DNA of 64,000 bases from an uncultured Gemmatimonadota bacterium (GCA_902825965.1 CADEDA010000001.1:362450-426449); one strand, 5' to 3'. Shown: positions 40,681 through 50,457, counted from the first letter of the stretch. Translations and numbers: made by a program. Notes: a model not told the origin generated them from the sequence alone.

Positions 40681-42890
40681 GCACGCCGATGCGTCCGTTC
40701 GACCGCCGTGACTTCCTGCGCGTGTCCGCGCTCGCCGGCGGCGGCATGCTCCTGGGCACACTCGTCGACTTCTCGCGCGTCGATGTCCTCGGGGCGGCGG
40801 AACCCGCCGGGGAGTTCGAGCCCAACGCCTTCATCCGGATCTCGAGCGCCGGCGTCATCACCATCCTCGCCAAGAACCCCGAAGTCGGCCAGGGCGTGCG
40901 CACCATGCTGCCGATGCTGGTGGCCGAGGAACTCGACGTCGCCTGGCAGCAGGTGACGGTCGAGCAGGCGATGAGTGACGAGACCAAGTACGGACGCCAG
41001 GTGGCGGGCGGCAGCACCTCGACGCCGACCAACTGGGAGCCGCTGCGCCGTGCCGGTGCGGCCGGTCGCCAGATGCTCATCGCCGCCGCGGCCGCGACCT
41101 GGAATGTGCCGGCCGGCGAGTGCAGCACCGAGGCCGGCGTGGTGCACCACCGTACGTCGCGGCGGCGCGCGACGTACGGTGAGCTGGCCGCCAAGGCCGC
41201 GACCATGCCGGCGCCCGCGCTCAACACGGTGCCGCTCAAGGACCCCAAGGACTTCAAGATCATCGGCAAGTCCATCCCCGGCGTGGACAACCTGAAGATC
41301 GTCACCGGCAAGCCGCTCTTCGGCATCGACGTGACGGTGCCCGGCATGCGGTACGCCGTGTTCGAGAAGTCCCCGGTGTTCGGCGCCAAGGTGGCCAGTG
41401 CGAACGTGGACGAGGTGAAGGGGCTGCCGGGCGTGCAGCAGGCCTTCGTCGTCGAGGGCAGCAGCAACCTCTCGGGCCTGGTGCCTGGGGTGGCGATCGT
41501 CGCCGACAGCTGGTGGGCCGCGCGCTCGGCGCGCCGCCGCCTCCGCGTGACCTGGGAACAGCACGCCACCGCGCAACAGAGTTCGGCGGGCTTCCAGGCC
41601 AAGGCCAAGGAGTTCTTCGCCGGCGCCCCGCAGTCGGTCGCCCGTCGCGACGGCGACGTGGCCGCCGCGTATGCCGGTGCCGCCAAGGTGGTCGCGGCGG
41701 AGTACGAGTATCCGTTCCTCGCCCACGCGCCGCTGGAGCCGCAGAACTGCACGGCCCGATTCGCGGACGGCAAGATGGAGATCTGGGCGCCGACGCAGGC
41801 GCCGCAGGGCGGTCGCCAGCTCGTCGCGCAGACGCTCGGCCTCAAGCCGGAGGACATCAGCATCCACATCGTGCGCGGCGGCGGCGGGTTCGGCCGTCGC
41901 CTCGCGAACGACTACATGGTGGAAGCGGCGTGGATCGCGCGGCAGGCCGGCGTGCCGGTCAAGCTGGTGTGGACCCGCGAGGACGACATGCAGCACGACT
42001 TCTATCGTCCCTCGGGCTATCACAAGCTCAAGGGCGCGGTGGACGCGAACGGGCGCATCACGGCGTGGGAGAACCACTTCGCGACGTTCGGCGACGGCCA
42101 GCGCTTCGCACAGGCCGCCTCGATCTCGCCCAACGAGTTCCCCATCTCGTTCATCCCGAACGTGCTCTTCGGCGTCTCGCAGATGCCGCTCGGCGTCCCC
42201 ACGGGCTTCCTGCGCGCGCCCACCAGCAACGCGATCGCGTTCGTGTACCAGTCGTTCATCGACGAGCTCGCGCTGGCCGCCGGCCGCGATCCCCTGCAGT
42301 TCCGCCTCGACCTGTTGTCGCAGGTCGGCGCCGTGCCGGCATCGCAGGGCAATCCCGCGTCGCCGGTCGACGCGGCGCGCATGCGCGGGGTGCTGGAGCT
42401 GGTGGCCGAGAAGGCCGGCTGGGGCAAGCGCACGCTGCCCAAGGGCCAGGGCATGGGCATCGGCATGCACTTCAGCCACCGCGGCTACTTCGCCGAGGTC
42501 GTCGAGGTGAACGTGAGCCCGCGCGGCGAGGTGAAGATCGTGAAGGTCTGGGTGGCCGGCGACGTCGGCAGCCAGATCATCAATCCCAGCGGCGCGATGG
42601 CGCAGGTGCAGGGATCGGTGCTCGATGGCATCGCCGAGGCGATGAAGCAGGAGATCACCATCGAAGGGGGCAAGGCGGTGCAGTCGAACTTCGACGACTT
42701 CGAGCTGCTGCGGATCACCGAGGTCCCGCCGGTGGAGGTGCACTTCCGCACGACGGAGTTCCCGCCCACGGGCATGGGCGAGCCTGCGCTGCCGCCGGTG
42801 ATCCCGGCGCTGACCAACGCGATCTTCCAGGCGACGGGCAAGCGCATCCGCTCGCTGCCGCTCGCGCGGCACGACCTCAGCTGGGGTTGA
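40677..42890 (+). CDS. Molybdopterin-binding large subunit of a xanthine-oxidase-family enzyme (IorB-like)
   Basis: The protein is 737 residues. A twin-arginine signal ([17 protein letters not shown]) shows export of the folded, cofactor-loaded enzyme, probably with its small subunit riding along. The molybdenum cofactor motif GGGGFGRR is near 400 and the catalytic-glutamate motif GMGEPALPP is near 700. Layout and length match the isoquinoline 1-oxidoreductase beta subunit and periplasmic aldehyde dehydrogenases. These hydroxylate N-heterocycles or oxidise aldehydes using water as oxygen source. No FAD subunit gene is present, which agrees with an IorAB-type enzyme passing electrons to a cytochrome. 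The substrate is unknown. Confidence 0.92.
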   Translation: MSTPMRPFDRRDFLRVSALAGGGMLLGTLVDFSRVDVLGAAEPAGEFEPNAFIRISSAGVITILAKNPEVGQGVRTMLPMLVAEELDVAWQQVTVEQAMSDETKYGRQVAGGSTSTPTNWEPLRRAGAAGRQMLIAAAAATWNVPAGECSTEAGVVHHRTSRRRATYGELAAKAATMPAPALNTVPLKDPKDFKIIGKSIPGVDNLKIVTGKPLFGIDVTVPGMRYAVFEKSPVFGAKVASANVDEVKGLPGVQQAFVVEGSSNLSGLVPGVAIVADSWWAARSARRRLRVTWEQHATAQQSSAGFQAKAKEFFAGAPQSVARRDGDVAAAYAGAAKVVAAEYEYPFLAHAPLEPQNCTARFADGKMEIWAPTQAPQGGRQLVAQTLGLKPEDISIHIVRGGGGFGRRLANDYMVEAAWIARQAGVPVKLVWTREDDMQHDFYRPSGYHKLKGAVDANGRITAWENHFATFGDGQRFAQAASISPNEFPISFIPNVLFGVSQMPLGVPTGFLRAPTSNAIAFVYQSFIDELALAAGRDPLQFRLDLLSQVGAVPASQGNPASPVDAARMRGVLELVAEKAGWGKRTLPKGQGMGIGMHFSHRGYFAEVVEVNVSPRGEVKIVKVWVAGDVGSQIINPSGAMAQVQGSVLDGIAEAMKQEITIEGGKAVQSNFDDFELLRITEVPPVEVHFRTTEFPPTGMGEPALPPVIPALTNAIFQATGKRIRSLPLARHDLSWG

Positions 42891-42894
42891 CGGC

Positions 42895-43917
42895 ATGAAG
42901 TCCTGGCTCGAGACGCGCCAGGTGCTCGAGGCGATCGGTGCGTCGTCCCGGTCGGGACGGCGCGCCGCACTCGCCACGGTGGTGCGCGTGCGCGGGTCGG
43001 CGTATCGACATGAAGGGGCCAAGCTGCTCGTCACCGAGGACGGCCACCACCACGGCAACGTGAGCGGCGGGTGCCTCGAGGAGGACGTGCGCGAGGTCGC
43101 GCTGCGCGTGCTGCGCAGCGGTCGCGCCGAGCGTCGGTCGTACTGCGGCTCGGCCGACGAGATCGCGGCTTGGGACCTCGGGGTGGGCTGCGAAGGTGTG
43201 GTGGACATCGTCGTCGCGCCGGTCCTCGATGCGTGGACCGCCGAACGCGAAGCGATCGCCGACGAGGTCCCCTGCGTGATCGTGACCCCCCTCGACGGCG
43301 GACGCCGGCGCCTGCTGCGCGGGCACGAGGCGGCAGGGTTCCTCGCGCGCGGGGAGTCGCGCCTCGAGACGGTCGACGGCGTGGAGTGCTTCGTCGACTG
43401 CCTCAGGCCACCGCCGCGGCTGTTGGTCGTGAGCGCCGGCGACGACGCACGACACGTGGCGCGCATCGCGCACGAGGTCGGGTTCCGCGTCGTGGTGGCT
43501 GATCGGCGCCCCGGGCTGCTGGCGCCGGAACGCTTCCGGGAGGGTGTGCGCCTCGTGGAGACCGATGCCGCGCGACTCGGCGAGCGGGTGGTGCTGGAGC
43601 CGTCGGATTTCGCCGTGACCATGACGCATCACTTCGCCGACGACCGCGACTACCTCCGCGCGCTGCTGCAGAGTCCGGTGCGGTACGTCGGCGTGCTCGG
43701 TCCGCGGCAGCGCACGGAGCGCTTGGTCGCCGCGCTCGCCGTCGAGGGGCCGGTCGAGTCCGAGCGTCTCTATGGGCCGGTGGGACTGGACATCGGCACC
43801 GACGGCGCGGAGCAGGTCGCCCTCGCAGTCGTCGCGGAGCTGCTCGCGGTGCGCAGCGGCCGGCAACCACGCTCGCTGCGCGAGCGGACCGCACCCATCC
43901 ACCTCTCGGCGGACTGA
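42895..43917 (+). CDS. xdhC: XdhC/CoxI family molybdenum-cofactor maturation protein
   Basis: The protein is 340 residues. The N-terminal XdhC_CoxI domain contains the conserved NVSGGCLEEDV near residues 54-64 and a CxGSADEIAAW-like segment; the C-terminal Rossmann domain starts at LLVVSAGDDARHVA near 180 and contains MTHHFADD and YVGVLGPRQR. XdhC binds molybdenum cofactor, helps its sulfuration and inserts it into xanthine-oxidase-family enzymes. It starts four bases after the large-subunit stop, so it most likely serves that enzyme. Confidence 0.92.
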   Translation: MKSWLETRQVLEAIGASSRSGRRAALATVVRVRGSAYRHEGAKLLVTEDGHHHGNVSGGCLEEDVREVALRVLRSGRAERRSYCGSADEIAAWDLGVGCEGVVDIVVAPVLDAWTAEREAIADEVPCVIVTPLDGGRRRLLRGHEAAGFLARGESRLETVDGVECFVDCLRPPPRLLVVSAGDDARHVARIAHEVGFRVVVADRRPGLLAPERFREGVRLVETDAARLGERVVLEPSDFAVTMTHHFADDRDYLRALLQSPVRYVGVLGPRQRTERLVAALAVEGPVESERLYGPVGLDIGTDGAEQVALAVVAELLAVRSGRQPRSLRERTAPIHLSAD

Positions 43918-43918
43918 C

Positions 43919-44506
43919 GTGTCCCTGCCGACGGTGGCGGCCATCCTCCTCGCCGCCGGCGCGTCGAGCCGGATGGGCACCAACAAGATGTTGCTCGAGG
44001 TCGAGGGCGAACCGATGCTCGAGCGTGCGGCCCGGCGCGCCATCGCCGCCGGGTGCTTCCCGGTGGTCGTGGTGCTCGGCCATGAACCGGATCGGGCGCG
44101 GGCCGTGCTGCGTGAGCTCGAGGTGAGTTTCGCGACGAGCCCCGACCCACGGGGGCCGACGAGCGCGTCGCTGCACGCGGGGCTCCGGGCGCTGGGGCCC
44201 AAGGTGGATGCGGCGATCGTGATGCTCGCCGACATGCCGCACGTGACCGACGACATGCTGCGGGCCCTGATAAGGTCGCATGTGACCGGCGGCGCGGCGC
44301 TGGAGGTATCGCGCTACGGAGACGTGCTCGCGCCACCCCTGCTCTTCCCGCGCGCCCTGTGGCCCGAGCTGCTCGCCTGGCACGGCGAGGGCTGCGGCAA
44401 GGCCGTGGTGAAGGCGCACGAGCGGGAGGCGCGGATGCACGACTGGCCGGTCGAGCGCCTGCAGGACATCGATACCCCGGCGGACTACGAGGAGTTGACG
44501 CGATGA
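43919..44506 (+). CDS. mocA: MocA-like molybdenum cofactor nucleotidyltransferase
   Basis: The protein is 195 residues from the GTG at 43919, one base after the XdhC stop. The GT-A-like NTP-binding signature LAAGASSRMGTNKMLLEVEG is at residues 11-30, followed by ADMPHVT near 101, typical of MobA/MocA/IspD-like transferases. In a cassette with XdhC and a Mo-hydroxylase the likely reaction is CTP + Mo-cofactor to molybdopterin cytosine dinucleotide, the form used by this enzyme class. The specificity for CTP rather than GTP rests on context. The stop overlaps the next gene as ATGA. Confidence 0.88.
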   Translation: MSLPTVAAILLAAGASSRMGTNKMLLEVEGEPMLERAARRAIAAGCFPVVVVLGHEPDRARAVLRELEVSFATSPDPRGPTSASLHAGLRALGPKVDAAIVMLADMPHVTDDMLRALIRSHVTGGAALEVSRYGDVLAPPLLFPRALWPELLAWHGEGCGKAVVKAHEREARMHDWPVERLQDIDTPADYEELTR

Positions 44507-45645
44507 TGACCGCGATGAAGCTGCGCAGCCTGTTCGTCGTCTCGGCACTCGCGCTCGGCGTGGGGGCCGCGCAGTTGAGCGGCGCCGTCGGCAGCGCACC
44601 CCTGCCGGCGCGGCTCGACGACTCCACGTTCTGGCGGACCCTGAGCGAGATCTCGGAACCGGGCGGGTACTTCCGCTCCGACAACTTCATCTCCAACGAG
44701 GGCGAGCTGCAGTACGTGCTCCGCGACCTCGAGGCCGCGTTCCGTCCGGGGCGTGCCTACGTGGGCGTCGGACCCGAGCAGAACCTCACGTACATCGCCG
44801 CCCTCAAGCCGGGCGTCGCCTTCATCGTCGACATCCGGCGCCAGAACCTCGTGCAACACCTGGTCTTCAAGGCGCTCATGGAGACCTCCGCCGACCGTGC
44901 GACCTTCCTCTCGCGCCTGCTCTCGCGGCCGCGGCCGGCGAGCCTCGACAGCACGAGCAGCGTCGAACACCTCATGCAGGCGTATGCCGGACTGCCGGGC
45001 GACACGGCGATGTACCGGCGCACGCTCGCGGAGCTGCGCCACCACCTCATCGAGGTGAACGGGTTCGGCCTGAGTCCCGACGACATCGAGTCGATGCGCT
45101 ACATCCTCTCCGCGTTCGGGGAGGCCGGCGTGGCGATCACGTACTCGTTCGGCCAGATGGGCGGCAACCGCGCCTTCGGCGGCTGGATGCCGACGATGTC
45201 GGAGATGATGGTCGAGACCGACGAGTCCGGCGTGACGCGCAGCTACCTCGCGAGCGAGGCGCAATACCGGACGCTCAAGGACCTGCAGGAGCGGAACCTC
45301 ATCATCCCCGTCGTCGGCGACTTCGGCGGACCGCAGGCGCTGCGCGGCGTCGCGAAGTGGTTGCGCGCCCACGAGACCACCCTGGGCGTGTTCTACGCGT
45401 CCAACGTGGAGCAGTACCTGTTCCAGTCGCCCACGGCGGCCGCGGCGTTCTACGAGAACCTCGGCACCTTCCCCACCGACTCGCTCAGCACCTTCGTGCG
45501 CTCGGCGTCCAACCGGGGCTGGCTGCCGATGCGGAACCCGCGCTCGCGCATGTCGCAGATCACCATGCGGGTCGAGCCGATGCTGCAGGCGATCAAGATC
45601 GGCCGCGTCGCGAACTATCCCGAGCTGGTGATGCTGCGGCCCTGA
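44503..45645 (+). CDS. Conserved-looking secreted protein of unknown function, coupled to mocA
   Basis: The protein is 380 residues with a signal peptide ending around residue 28. The ATG at 44503 overlaps the mocA stop as ATGA. The stretch RAYVGVGPEQNLTYIAAL followed by VAFIVDIRRQN resembles methyltransferase motif I and the acidic end of strand two, so a Rossmann-like fold is possible. Later segments are helical, with YSFGQMGGNRAFGGWMP and GVFYASNVEQYLFQ. I do not recognise a named family. Coupling to the Mo cassette may be functional or accidental; a soluble SAM-type enzyme would be surprising outside the cytoplasm. Confidence 0.75.
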   Translation: MMTAMKLRSLFVVSALALGVGAAQLSGAVGSAPLPARLDDSTFWRTLSEISEPGGYFRSDNFISNEGELQYVLRDLEAAFRPGRAYVGVGPEQNLTYIAALKPGVAFIVDIRRQNLVQHLVFKALMETSADRATFLSRLLSRPRPASLDSTSSVEHLMQAYAGLPGDTAMYRRTLAELRHHLIEVNGFGLSPDDIESMRYILSAFGEAGVAITYSFGQMGGNRAFGGWMPTMSEMMVETDESGVTRSYLASEAQYRTLKDLQERNLIIPVVGDFGGPQALRGVAKWLRAHETTLGVFYASNVEQYLFQSPTAAAAFYENLGTFPTDSLSTFVRSASNRGWLPMRNPRSRMSQITMRVEPMLQAIKIGRVANYPELVMLRP

Positions 45646-45648
45646 GCC

Positions 45649-46329
45649 TCAGGGCACCACCACGCGCAGCGAGTCGACGGCACGATCCAGGCGCACGACG
45701 ATCCACGTGGTCCCCGCAGCGACGGCGCTGATGGTGATCGTGCCCGCGGGGTTCGCGGTGGTGGCGGCGACCGAGGCGACCGCCGGATCACGGGAGAGCC
45801 AGCTGCCGCGCTGCATCGCGACCTCGATCCGGCGGATCGGCACCTGGTTCGCGTCGGCGGCGAGCACGCTCACGGACCTGCTGGTACCCGCCTGCCACGT
45901 CAGCGCATCGCAGGCCACGCCACAGGAGAACGTGTACGACTGCACGCGCTGGCCGACGCGCACCTGGCGCGAGACGGCGACGCCGTCGAAGAGAGCCGAG
46001 ACCGCGATGACCTCGAAGGTCGCGGTGCTGCTGACCACGCGGAACAGGCCGTCCCCCGCGGGATACACGAGCGTCGGCGGTGGCGGTCCCTCGTACATCT
46101 CGTTCCCGCGCCAGGTGTAGAACGCACCCGGCGGGAGTGGCGGGTCCGCCTGCAGGGTGACGCGGAACGTGTCGCCCATGGCGAAGACGGAGTCGGGTCC
46201 CGAGAGGGACTTGGTCGCCGAGGACCTGGGGTCCCAGTGGTTGTCACGCACGTAGGGCTCCTGCAGCGCGCAGCCCCCGGCGAGGGCGAGCACACCGAGC
46301 ACGGCGGCGGCGCGAGCGTGGTGGGTCAT
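45649..46329 (-). CDS. Lipoprotein with BIG2-like domain
   Basis: The protein is 226 residues. The ATG at 46329 overlaps the preceding gene's stop as ATGA. The signal peptide ends in the lipobox LAGGC near residue 20. The C-terminal 80 residues have the bacterial Ig-like group 2 pattern (SRDPAVASVAATTANPAGTI followed by ISAVAAGTTWIVV). A two-cysteine segment, FSCGVACDAL, lies before it. Such proteins are usually surface or periplasmic. It is paired with a larger signal-peptide protein of unknown function. Confidence 0.75.
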   Translation of the reverse strand: MTHHARAAAVLGVLALAGGCALQEPYVRDNHWDPRSSATKSLSGPDSVFAMGDTFRVTLQADPPLPPGAFYTWRGNEMYEGPPPPTLVYPAGDGLFRVVSSTATFEVIAVSALFDGVAVSRQVRVGQRVQSYTFSCGVACDALTWQAGTSRSVSVLAADANQVPIRRIEVAMQRGSWLSRDPAVASVAATTANPAGTITISAVAAGTTWIVVRLDRAVDSLRVVVP

Positions 46330-47915
46330 GGCAGCTGCAGCGTCACGCCGACGCGATCGAGCCGGACCATCGGGGCGAACGAGACGCCCGCGGCGCGCGG
46401 CGGCGTGTTCCCCACGGCGCGCACCTCGGCGAGTCGGCGCTTGTGCTGGTATTCGTTCCACACGGCTTCCACGCCGCCGGCGATCCAGACCGTGGCGGCC
46501 GCGATCATGAAGGCGTTGCCGATCTCGCGCGCGGACTGCGCCTGCTGGTAGAGCGAGGGCGCATCCGAGCCTTCGGAGTCACCGCCCTGGTAGGCGCGGT
46601 AGTCGCGGTAGAACCGGCGGGAGCGCGACTCGAACACCGACGCCAATCCGTAGGAGGCGGCGGTGCCGGCGAAGACCCCCAGCGCCAGCTTCCGTCGCAC
46701 CGGGCCCGTCGCCTGCCCGAGGCCGGGCACGAGCGAGCGCAGCGCGACGACCGGCAGCGGGATGGAACTGCAGCGCGCGGGCCGGCGGGCGTCCTCCGCC
46801 ATGTCCCGCAGCTCCTGCGGCGCCTCGGGTGCGAGTGTGAGGCAGGGATAGACCTCCATGATGTCGGTCATCAGCGACCGGGCTTCGGCGTGCCGGTCGC
46901 GCATGCTGAACGCGGTCGCCGCCTGCAGCATCGCATGGCGGATGTCGGCCTGCGGCGGGCGCGGGCGGAACATGAGGCGCGTCATCGCCTCGGAGGCGGC
47001 GGTGCCGAGGGCCCCGCGCTCGTAGGCCGCGTAGGCGACGCGGAGCACCGAGTCGCGCGGCGCCGGGAAGTGCAGTGCGGGCACCGTGTGTGCGTCGTCC
47101 GCGACGTCCAGCCGCCGCGCCTGCCACGGCAGCATCTGCTGCCACACGGCGCGGATGAGGCGCTCGGGCAGCGGCAGGATGTCGGGCTCGGGATCGACCG
47201 GGTTGTAGACGTGCAGCTCGAGTCGCGGCACCGCACCCTCGACGTCCGGGGCGAAGGCCTCGGGGTCCACCCACACGCGCACGTGCTCGGTACCGTCGTC
47301 GAGCAGTTCCGTCTGCGAGACCTTGGTGACCTTCGCGCGCCCCTGCAACGGGGCGAACTCGAGCAGGCCGTCGCGGCGGAACTCCACCATCGCGACCTGG
47401 TCCTTGGGCACCGGGGCATCGAAGCGTCCGTAGAGCGCGCCGCGTGACATCGCCGCGAATCGCGCCAAGTCACCCGCGTGGCAATCGAACCGCCGCTGTT
47501 CCTTGGGGAACACGGCGATCGCGATCAGCGGCCGGGCGAACGCGGCGGAGTCGAATGCCGCCCAGGGATCGATGGCGCGCGTGTACTCGACCTGCGCGTC
47601 GGAGAGGCTCAGCGCGCGCTGACAGCCCTTGGTGGCCTTCGCGATCAGGGAATCCGCCGCGAGTGCGTCGATGGCCATCGGGGTCATGACGAGGACCTGA
47701 TAGCGGTCCGCGTCGATGAGGAACGACGCGCCGGTCCGCCCGCGCTCCGCGATCATCGTGCGCCAGGCGGCGAAGCCTGCGCCGGTAGGGCCCGGCGCGA
47801 GCGTGGAATCCGGGCGGAGGGGTGGGCGCGTCGCTTGCGCGTCGGCAGGACGCGGCGCGCCCGTTGCGAGAGCGGCGAGCGACACGAACAGCGGCAACCA
47901 GCGATTCGAACGCAT
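46326..47915 (-). CDS. Secreted or membrane protein of unknown function with a DUF5683-like C-terminus
   Basis: The protein is 529 residues from the ATG at 47915, with a signal peptide ending PADAQ (about residue 27). The middle (about 60-330) is a mixed soluble region. Residues about 330-380 look like a TPR-type helical pair. Near the C-terminus, LRSLVPGLGQATG is followed by two hydrophobic helices (KLALGVFAGTAASYGLASVF and GNAFMIAAATVWIAGGVEAVW), an arrangement seen in DUF5683-type proteins. No enzymatic motif seen. It is translationally coupled to the downstream lipoprotein. Confidence 0.7.
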   Translation of the reverse strand: MRSNRWLPLFVSLAALATGAPRPADAQATRPPLRPDSTLAPGPTGAGFAAWRTMIAERGRTGASFLIDADRYQVLVMTPMAIDALAADSLIAKATKGCQRALSLSDAQVEYTRAIDPWAAFDSAAFARPLIAIAVFPKEQRRFDCHAGDLARFAAMSRGALYGRFDAPVPKDQVAMVEFRRDGLLEFAPLQGRAKVTKVSQTELLDDGTEHVRVWVDPEAFAPDVEGAVPRLELHVYNPVDPEPDILPLPERLIRAVWQQMLPWQARRLDVADDAHTVPALHFPAPRDSVLRVAYAAYERGALGTAASEAMTRLMFRPRPPQADIRHAMLQAATAFSMRDRHAEARSLMTDIMEVYPCLTLAPEAPQELRDMAEDARRPARCSSIPLPVVALRSLVPGLGQATGPVRRKLALGVFAGTAASYGLASVFESRSRRFYRDYRAYQGGDSEGSDAPSLYQQAQSAREIGNAFMIAAATVWIAGGVEAVWNEYQHKRRLAEVRAVGNTPPRAAGVSFAPMVRLDRVGVTLQLP

Positions 47916-48064
47916 CAAGGCAGGCGGCAGGTGGGTCCGGACTGCTGCGGGCGGCGACGAAGCGGCGACACGGAGACTACCCTCCCGGCGCATCCAGGTG
48001 CCAGCCCCGCGACCGCGCACCACAGCCCACCACCGCGTCGAGAACTCCTGCACCGGTCATGCAA

Positions 48065-48472
48065 CTACGGGAGCGCGCGTTCCCGCACATCCGTCGCGAC
48101 CATCGCGCATATCGCAGCGCCGCCGAACCGGTGCCGGTTCCGCGCCACGAGGTCGTAGACCGGATCACGGACCGCGCGGGGCACCAGTCCACCGATCATG
48201 GCCAGTATCCGCCAGGGGCCGCCGAGGTACCTCGCGGCGGCGAAGGCCGCGTCGGATCGCAGCAACACGAGTTCGCGCCCGGCCTGCTGCTGCACCCAGA
48301 CCATCGAGTCGACACCGATCAGCTCCGGATGTCGTTGCCCGAGCGCTGCCGCCGTCCGTCCGTTCCGCGGCGCGAAGCGCAGCGTGCCCACGCGGTCCCG
48401 CTGCAGCACGAAGCGGACGCTCCGTGCGCAGAAGGCGCAGTCGCCGTCAAAGAGGAGGATCGGCGGCGACAC
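48065..48472 (-). CDS. DCC-family thiol-disulfide oxidoreductase-like protein
   Basis: The protein is 135 residues from the GTG at 48472; the start overlaps the upstream hydrolase gene by 26 bases. The DCC signature is LLFDGDCAFCARSVRF, with a C-x2-C pair near residues 12-15. Further family blocks are LGQRHPELIGVDSMVW and a C-terminal YDLVARNRHRFGG. DCC proteins resemble thioredoxin-fold oxidoreductases, but their reaction is not established. An upstream extension is rejected because it lies wholly within the previous gene. Confidence 0.87.
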   Translation of the reverse strand: MSPPILLFDGDCAFCARSVRFVLQRDRVGTLRFAPRNGRTAAALGQRHPELIGVDSMVWVQQQAGRELVLLRSDAAFAAARYLGGPWRILAMIGGLVPRAVRDPVYDLVARNRHRFGGAAICAMVATDVRERALP

Positions 48473-49226
48473 GGACCACGGAATCGGCGAACTGGCCGCT
48501 GCGCAGGAACCGGATGGTGAGCGCCTGGGTCTCGCGGCGGCGCATGATGAAGGTGTGGCCGCCGGGCACCACGGCATGCGCCCGCTCCTCGGGGAGGTGC
48601 GTCTCGTGCACCTTCACCGTGCGGTCATCGCGCCCGGCGATGACCCCGACCTCGCCCACCGTGAGGCGCGGCAACCCGCGCACGGTCGCTCCGCTGTCCG
48701 CCCGCAACTCCGTGATGGGTCGCAGGAGCCAACCGACCCAAGGCGTGAGGTCGGTGGCCACCTGGGCACCCTGATTGGGCGGCGCCAGCATCACGATGCG
48801 GCCCACCCGCTCCGGCACGGTGTCACGCGTGAGGACCCAGCGCACGACGATGTTGCCCAGGCTGTGTCCCACGAAGTGCACCTTGGTGTGCTGCGGCGTC
48901 ATCCGCTCGGCGAGCTTGCGCTGCATCTTCGCGCCGATCTCCGCGATCTCGCAGCAATAGCTCGAGTAGCCGAAGAGCATCACATCGTAGCCTTCGCGCT
49001 CCAGCGCCTTGGCCAGCGGCCGCATGGACCAGATCGACCGCCCCATGCCGTGCGCGACCACGACGAGCTCACGCGTGGGCGCCGCGGCGACACGGTCGTC
49101 CCGCGGCCCCTGCGCCGCTGCCTGCGCGACGCCGTCGCGGGGTCCGAGCGCCGCGATGGCGAGGCCCAGCACCAGCCAGCGGCGCCCGCGACGGCTCAGT
49201 GCGGCCATGAGAGCAGCAGGTTCCAT
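48447..49226 (-). CDS. Secreted alpha/beta hydrolase (PGAP1/lipase-like)
   Basis: The protein is 259 residues from the ATG at 49226, which has GGAG eight bases upstream; a second ATG at 49208 is possible. The signal peptide ends near GVAQ. The oxyanion segment is VVVAHGMGRS, the nucleophile elbow is FVGHSLGNIV, and the terminal His lies in VPGGHTFIM. These are features of lipase- or PGAP1-like esterases. A CCE motif (YSSYCCEIAE) is unusual. The start overlaps the DUF4286 gene and the end overlaps the DCC gene, so three genes form one tight leftward unit. Confidence 0.82.
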   Translation of the reverse strand: MEPAALMAALSRRGRRWLVLGLAIAALGPRDGVAQAAAQGPRDDRVAAAPTRELVVVAHGMGRSIWSMRPLAKALEREGYDVMLFGYSSYCCEIAEIGAKMQRKLAERMTPQHTKVHFVGHSLGNIVVRWVLTRDTVPERVGRIVMLAPPNQGAQVATDLTPWVGWLLRPITELRADSGATVRGLPRLTVGEVGVIAGRDDRTVKVHETHLPEERAHAVVPGGHTFIMRRRETQALTIRFLRSGQFADSVVRVAADPPL

Positions 49227-49495
49227 GTGTCCCGCTCCAGGGTGACGCCCTCGGGGAAGTGCGCGAGGAAGTCGGCGCGCAACCGCGTGGCGTGTGTGGC
49301 GAGATAGCGCTCCAGCGACGCCCGGTCGGCGAACTCGTACCGCGTCCGGAACCGCCCATCATCGCCGCGGAAGAAGTGGGCGCCGAGGAACAGGCCCGTG
49401 GCGAGCACATCGTCGATGTGCCGCTCGAGCATGTAGACCTCGTAGCGCGTCCGCAGGTCCTCGCGTACGCTGGCCGTGACCTCGTAGGTGATCAT
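49196..49495 (-). CDS. DUF4286 family protein
   Basis: The protein is 99 residues. It starts MITYEVTASV and continues with the pattern RYEVYMLERHIDDVLATG, FFRGDDGRFRTRYEF and LERYLATHATRLR, matching DUF4286, a small ferredoxin-like fold with no known catalytic residues. It lacks a signal peptide and should be cytoplasmic. It is first in a three-gene leftward unit with a hydrolase and a DCC protein. The function is unknown. Confidence 0.88.
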   Translation of the reverse strand: MITYEVTASVREDLRTRYEVYMLERHIDDVLATGLFLGAHFFRGDDGRFRTRYEFADRASLERYLATHATRLRADFLAHFPEGVTLERDTWNLLLSWPH

Positions 49496-49599
49496 CGCGC
49501 GCCAGTGAGTGGTGGTGCCATCTTTCCGTCCAGCGGGTCCGGTGGGTGGTACCCCGGAACTTCTCCTTCCGCCTGCCTCGCTGCCAACTTCGGCCTCCG

Positions 49600-50457
49600 G
49601 TGTCCCCTACGTCCACACCCCCTATCACGGTGTCAGCGGCCGACGGCACGGCGCTGGCGCTCCAGCACTGGCCCGCGGCGGCCCCGCGGCGCGGCAGCAT
49701 CGTCCTGGTCCACGGACTCGGCGAGCACGTCGGGCGATACGCCCACGTGGCCAGCCATCTCACGCAGGCCGGTTGGGATCTGTTCGGGTACGACCAGCGC
49801 GGGCATGGCCGCAGCGCCGGCGCGCGGGGCGCGGTGCCGCGCGAGGATGCCTTGGTCGAGGACCTGCGGGAGGTCCTGCGCGTGGTACGCGAACAGCGCG
49901 CCGCACACGGCGACCGCAGCGGTCCGCTGCTGCTGCTCGGCCACTCCATGGGCGGCCAGGTCGCCGCGACGTTCGTGGCCCGTGCGCCGGCGGCGGTGGA
50001 CGCGTTGATCCTGACGTCGCCGGCCCTCGACGCCGAGCTCAGCCTGCTGCAGCGATGGCAGCTCGCCATCGGCCGCGCGTTGGTGCCGGATGTCGCGATG
50101 GGCAATCAACTCGACGCGACGAAGATCTCCCATGACCCCGCCGTGGTGCACGCGTACCGGACCGACCCGCTGGTCCACGACCGCATCACGGCGCGACTGG
50201 CGGCGACGATCCTCGCCGGCGGGCGCGAAGTGCGGGCGGCCGCCGCCCAGTGGCGGGTGCCCACCCTGCTGCTCTGGGCGGGCGACGACCACCTGGTGGC
50301 CGCCCGCGGGAGCGCGGCGTTCGCGGCCGCGGCGCCGCGCAGCGTGGTCACGGCGCAGTGCTTCGACGGGCTCTACCACGAACTGCTCAACGAGCGCGAC
50401 GCCACGCCGGTGTTCGCCGCGCTCGATGCCTGGCTGGCGCGTTTCCCTACGGTGTGA
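49600..50457 (+). CDS. Alpha/beta hydrolase, monoacylglycerol lipase/lysophospholipase-like
   Basis: The protein is 285 residues from the GTG at 49600; a GTG at 49546 is in frame but adds an unstructured leader. Motifs are VLVHGLGEHVGRY (oxyanion), GYDQRGHGRS, the nucleophile elbow LLLGHSMGGQV near residue 112, an Asp in LLLWAGDDHLV and the His in DGLYHELLNE. The FDGLYHELLNE ending is typical of the Hydrolase_4/monoglyceride lipase group, which splits monoacylglycerols or lysophospholipids. No signal peptide is seen, so it acts in the cytoplasm or at the inner membrane. Its 3' end overlaps the M14 peptidase gene by 11 bases. Confidence 0.88.
   Translation: MSPTSTPPITVSAADGTALALQHWPAAAPRRGSIVLVHGLGEHVGRYAHVASHLTQAGWDLFGYDQRGHGRSAGARGAVPREDALVEDLREVLRVVREQRAAHGDRSGPLLLLGHSMGGQVAATFVARAPAAVDALILTSPALDAELSLLQRWQLAIGRALVPDVAMGNQLDATKISHDPAVVHAYRTDPLVHDRITARLAATILAGGREVRAAAAQWRVPTLLLWAGDDHLVAARGSAAFAAAAPRSVVTAQCFDGLYHELLNERDATPVFAALDAWLARFPTV

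Noticed and set aside
40572..43622. 1016-codon open frame on the minus strand opposite the molybdo-hydroxylase genes
   Set aside because: It crosses three well-supported genes and shows only repetitive Arg/His/Leu-rich sequence without domains.
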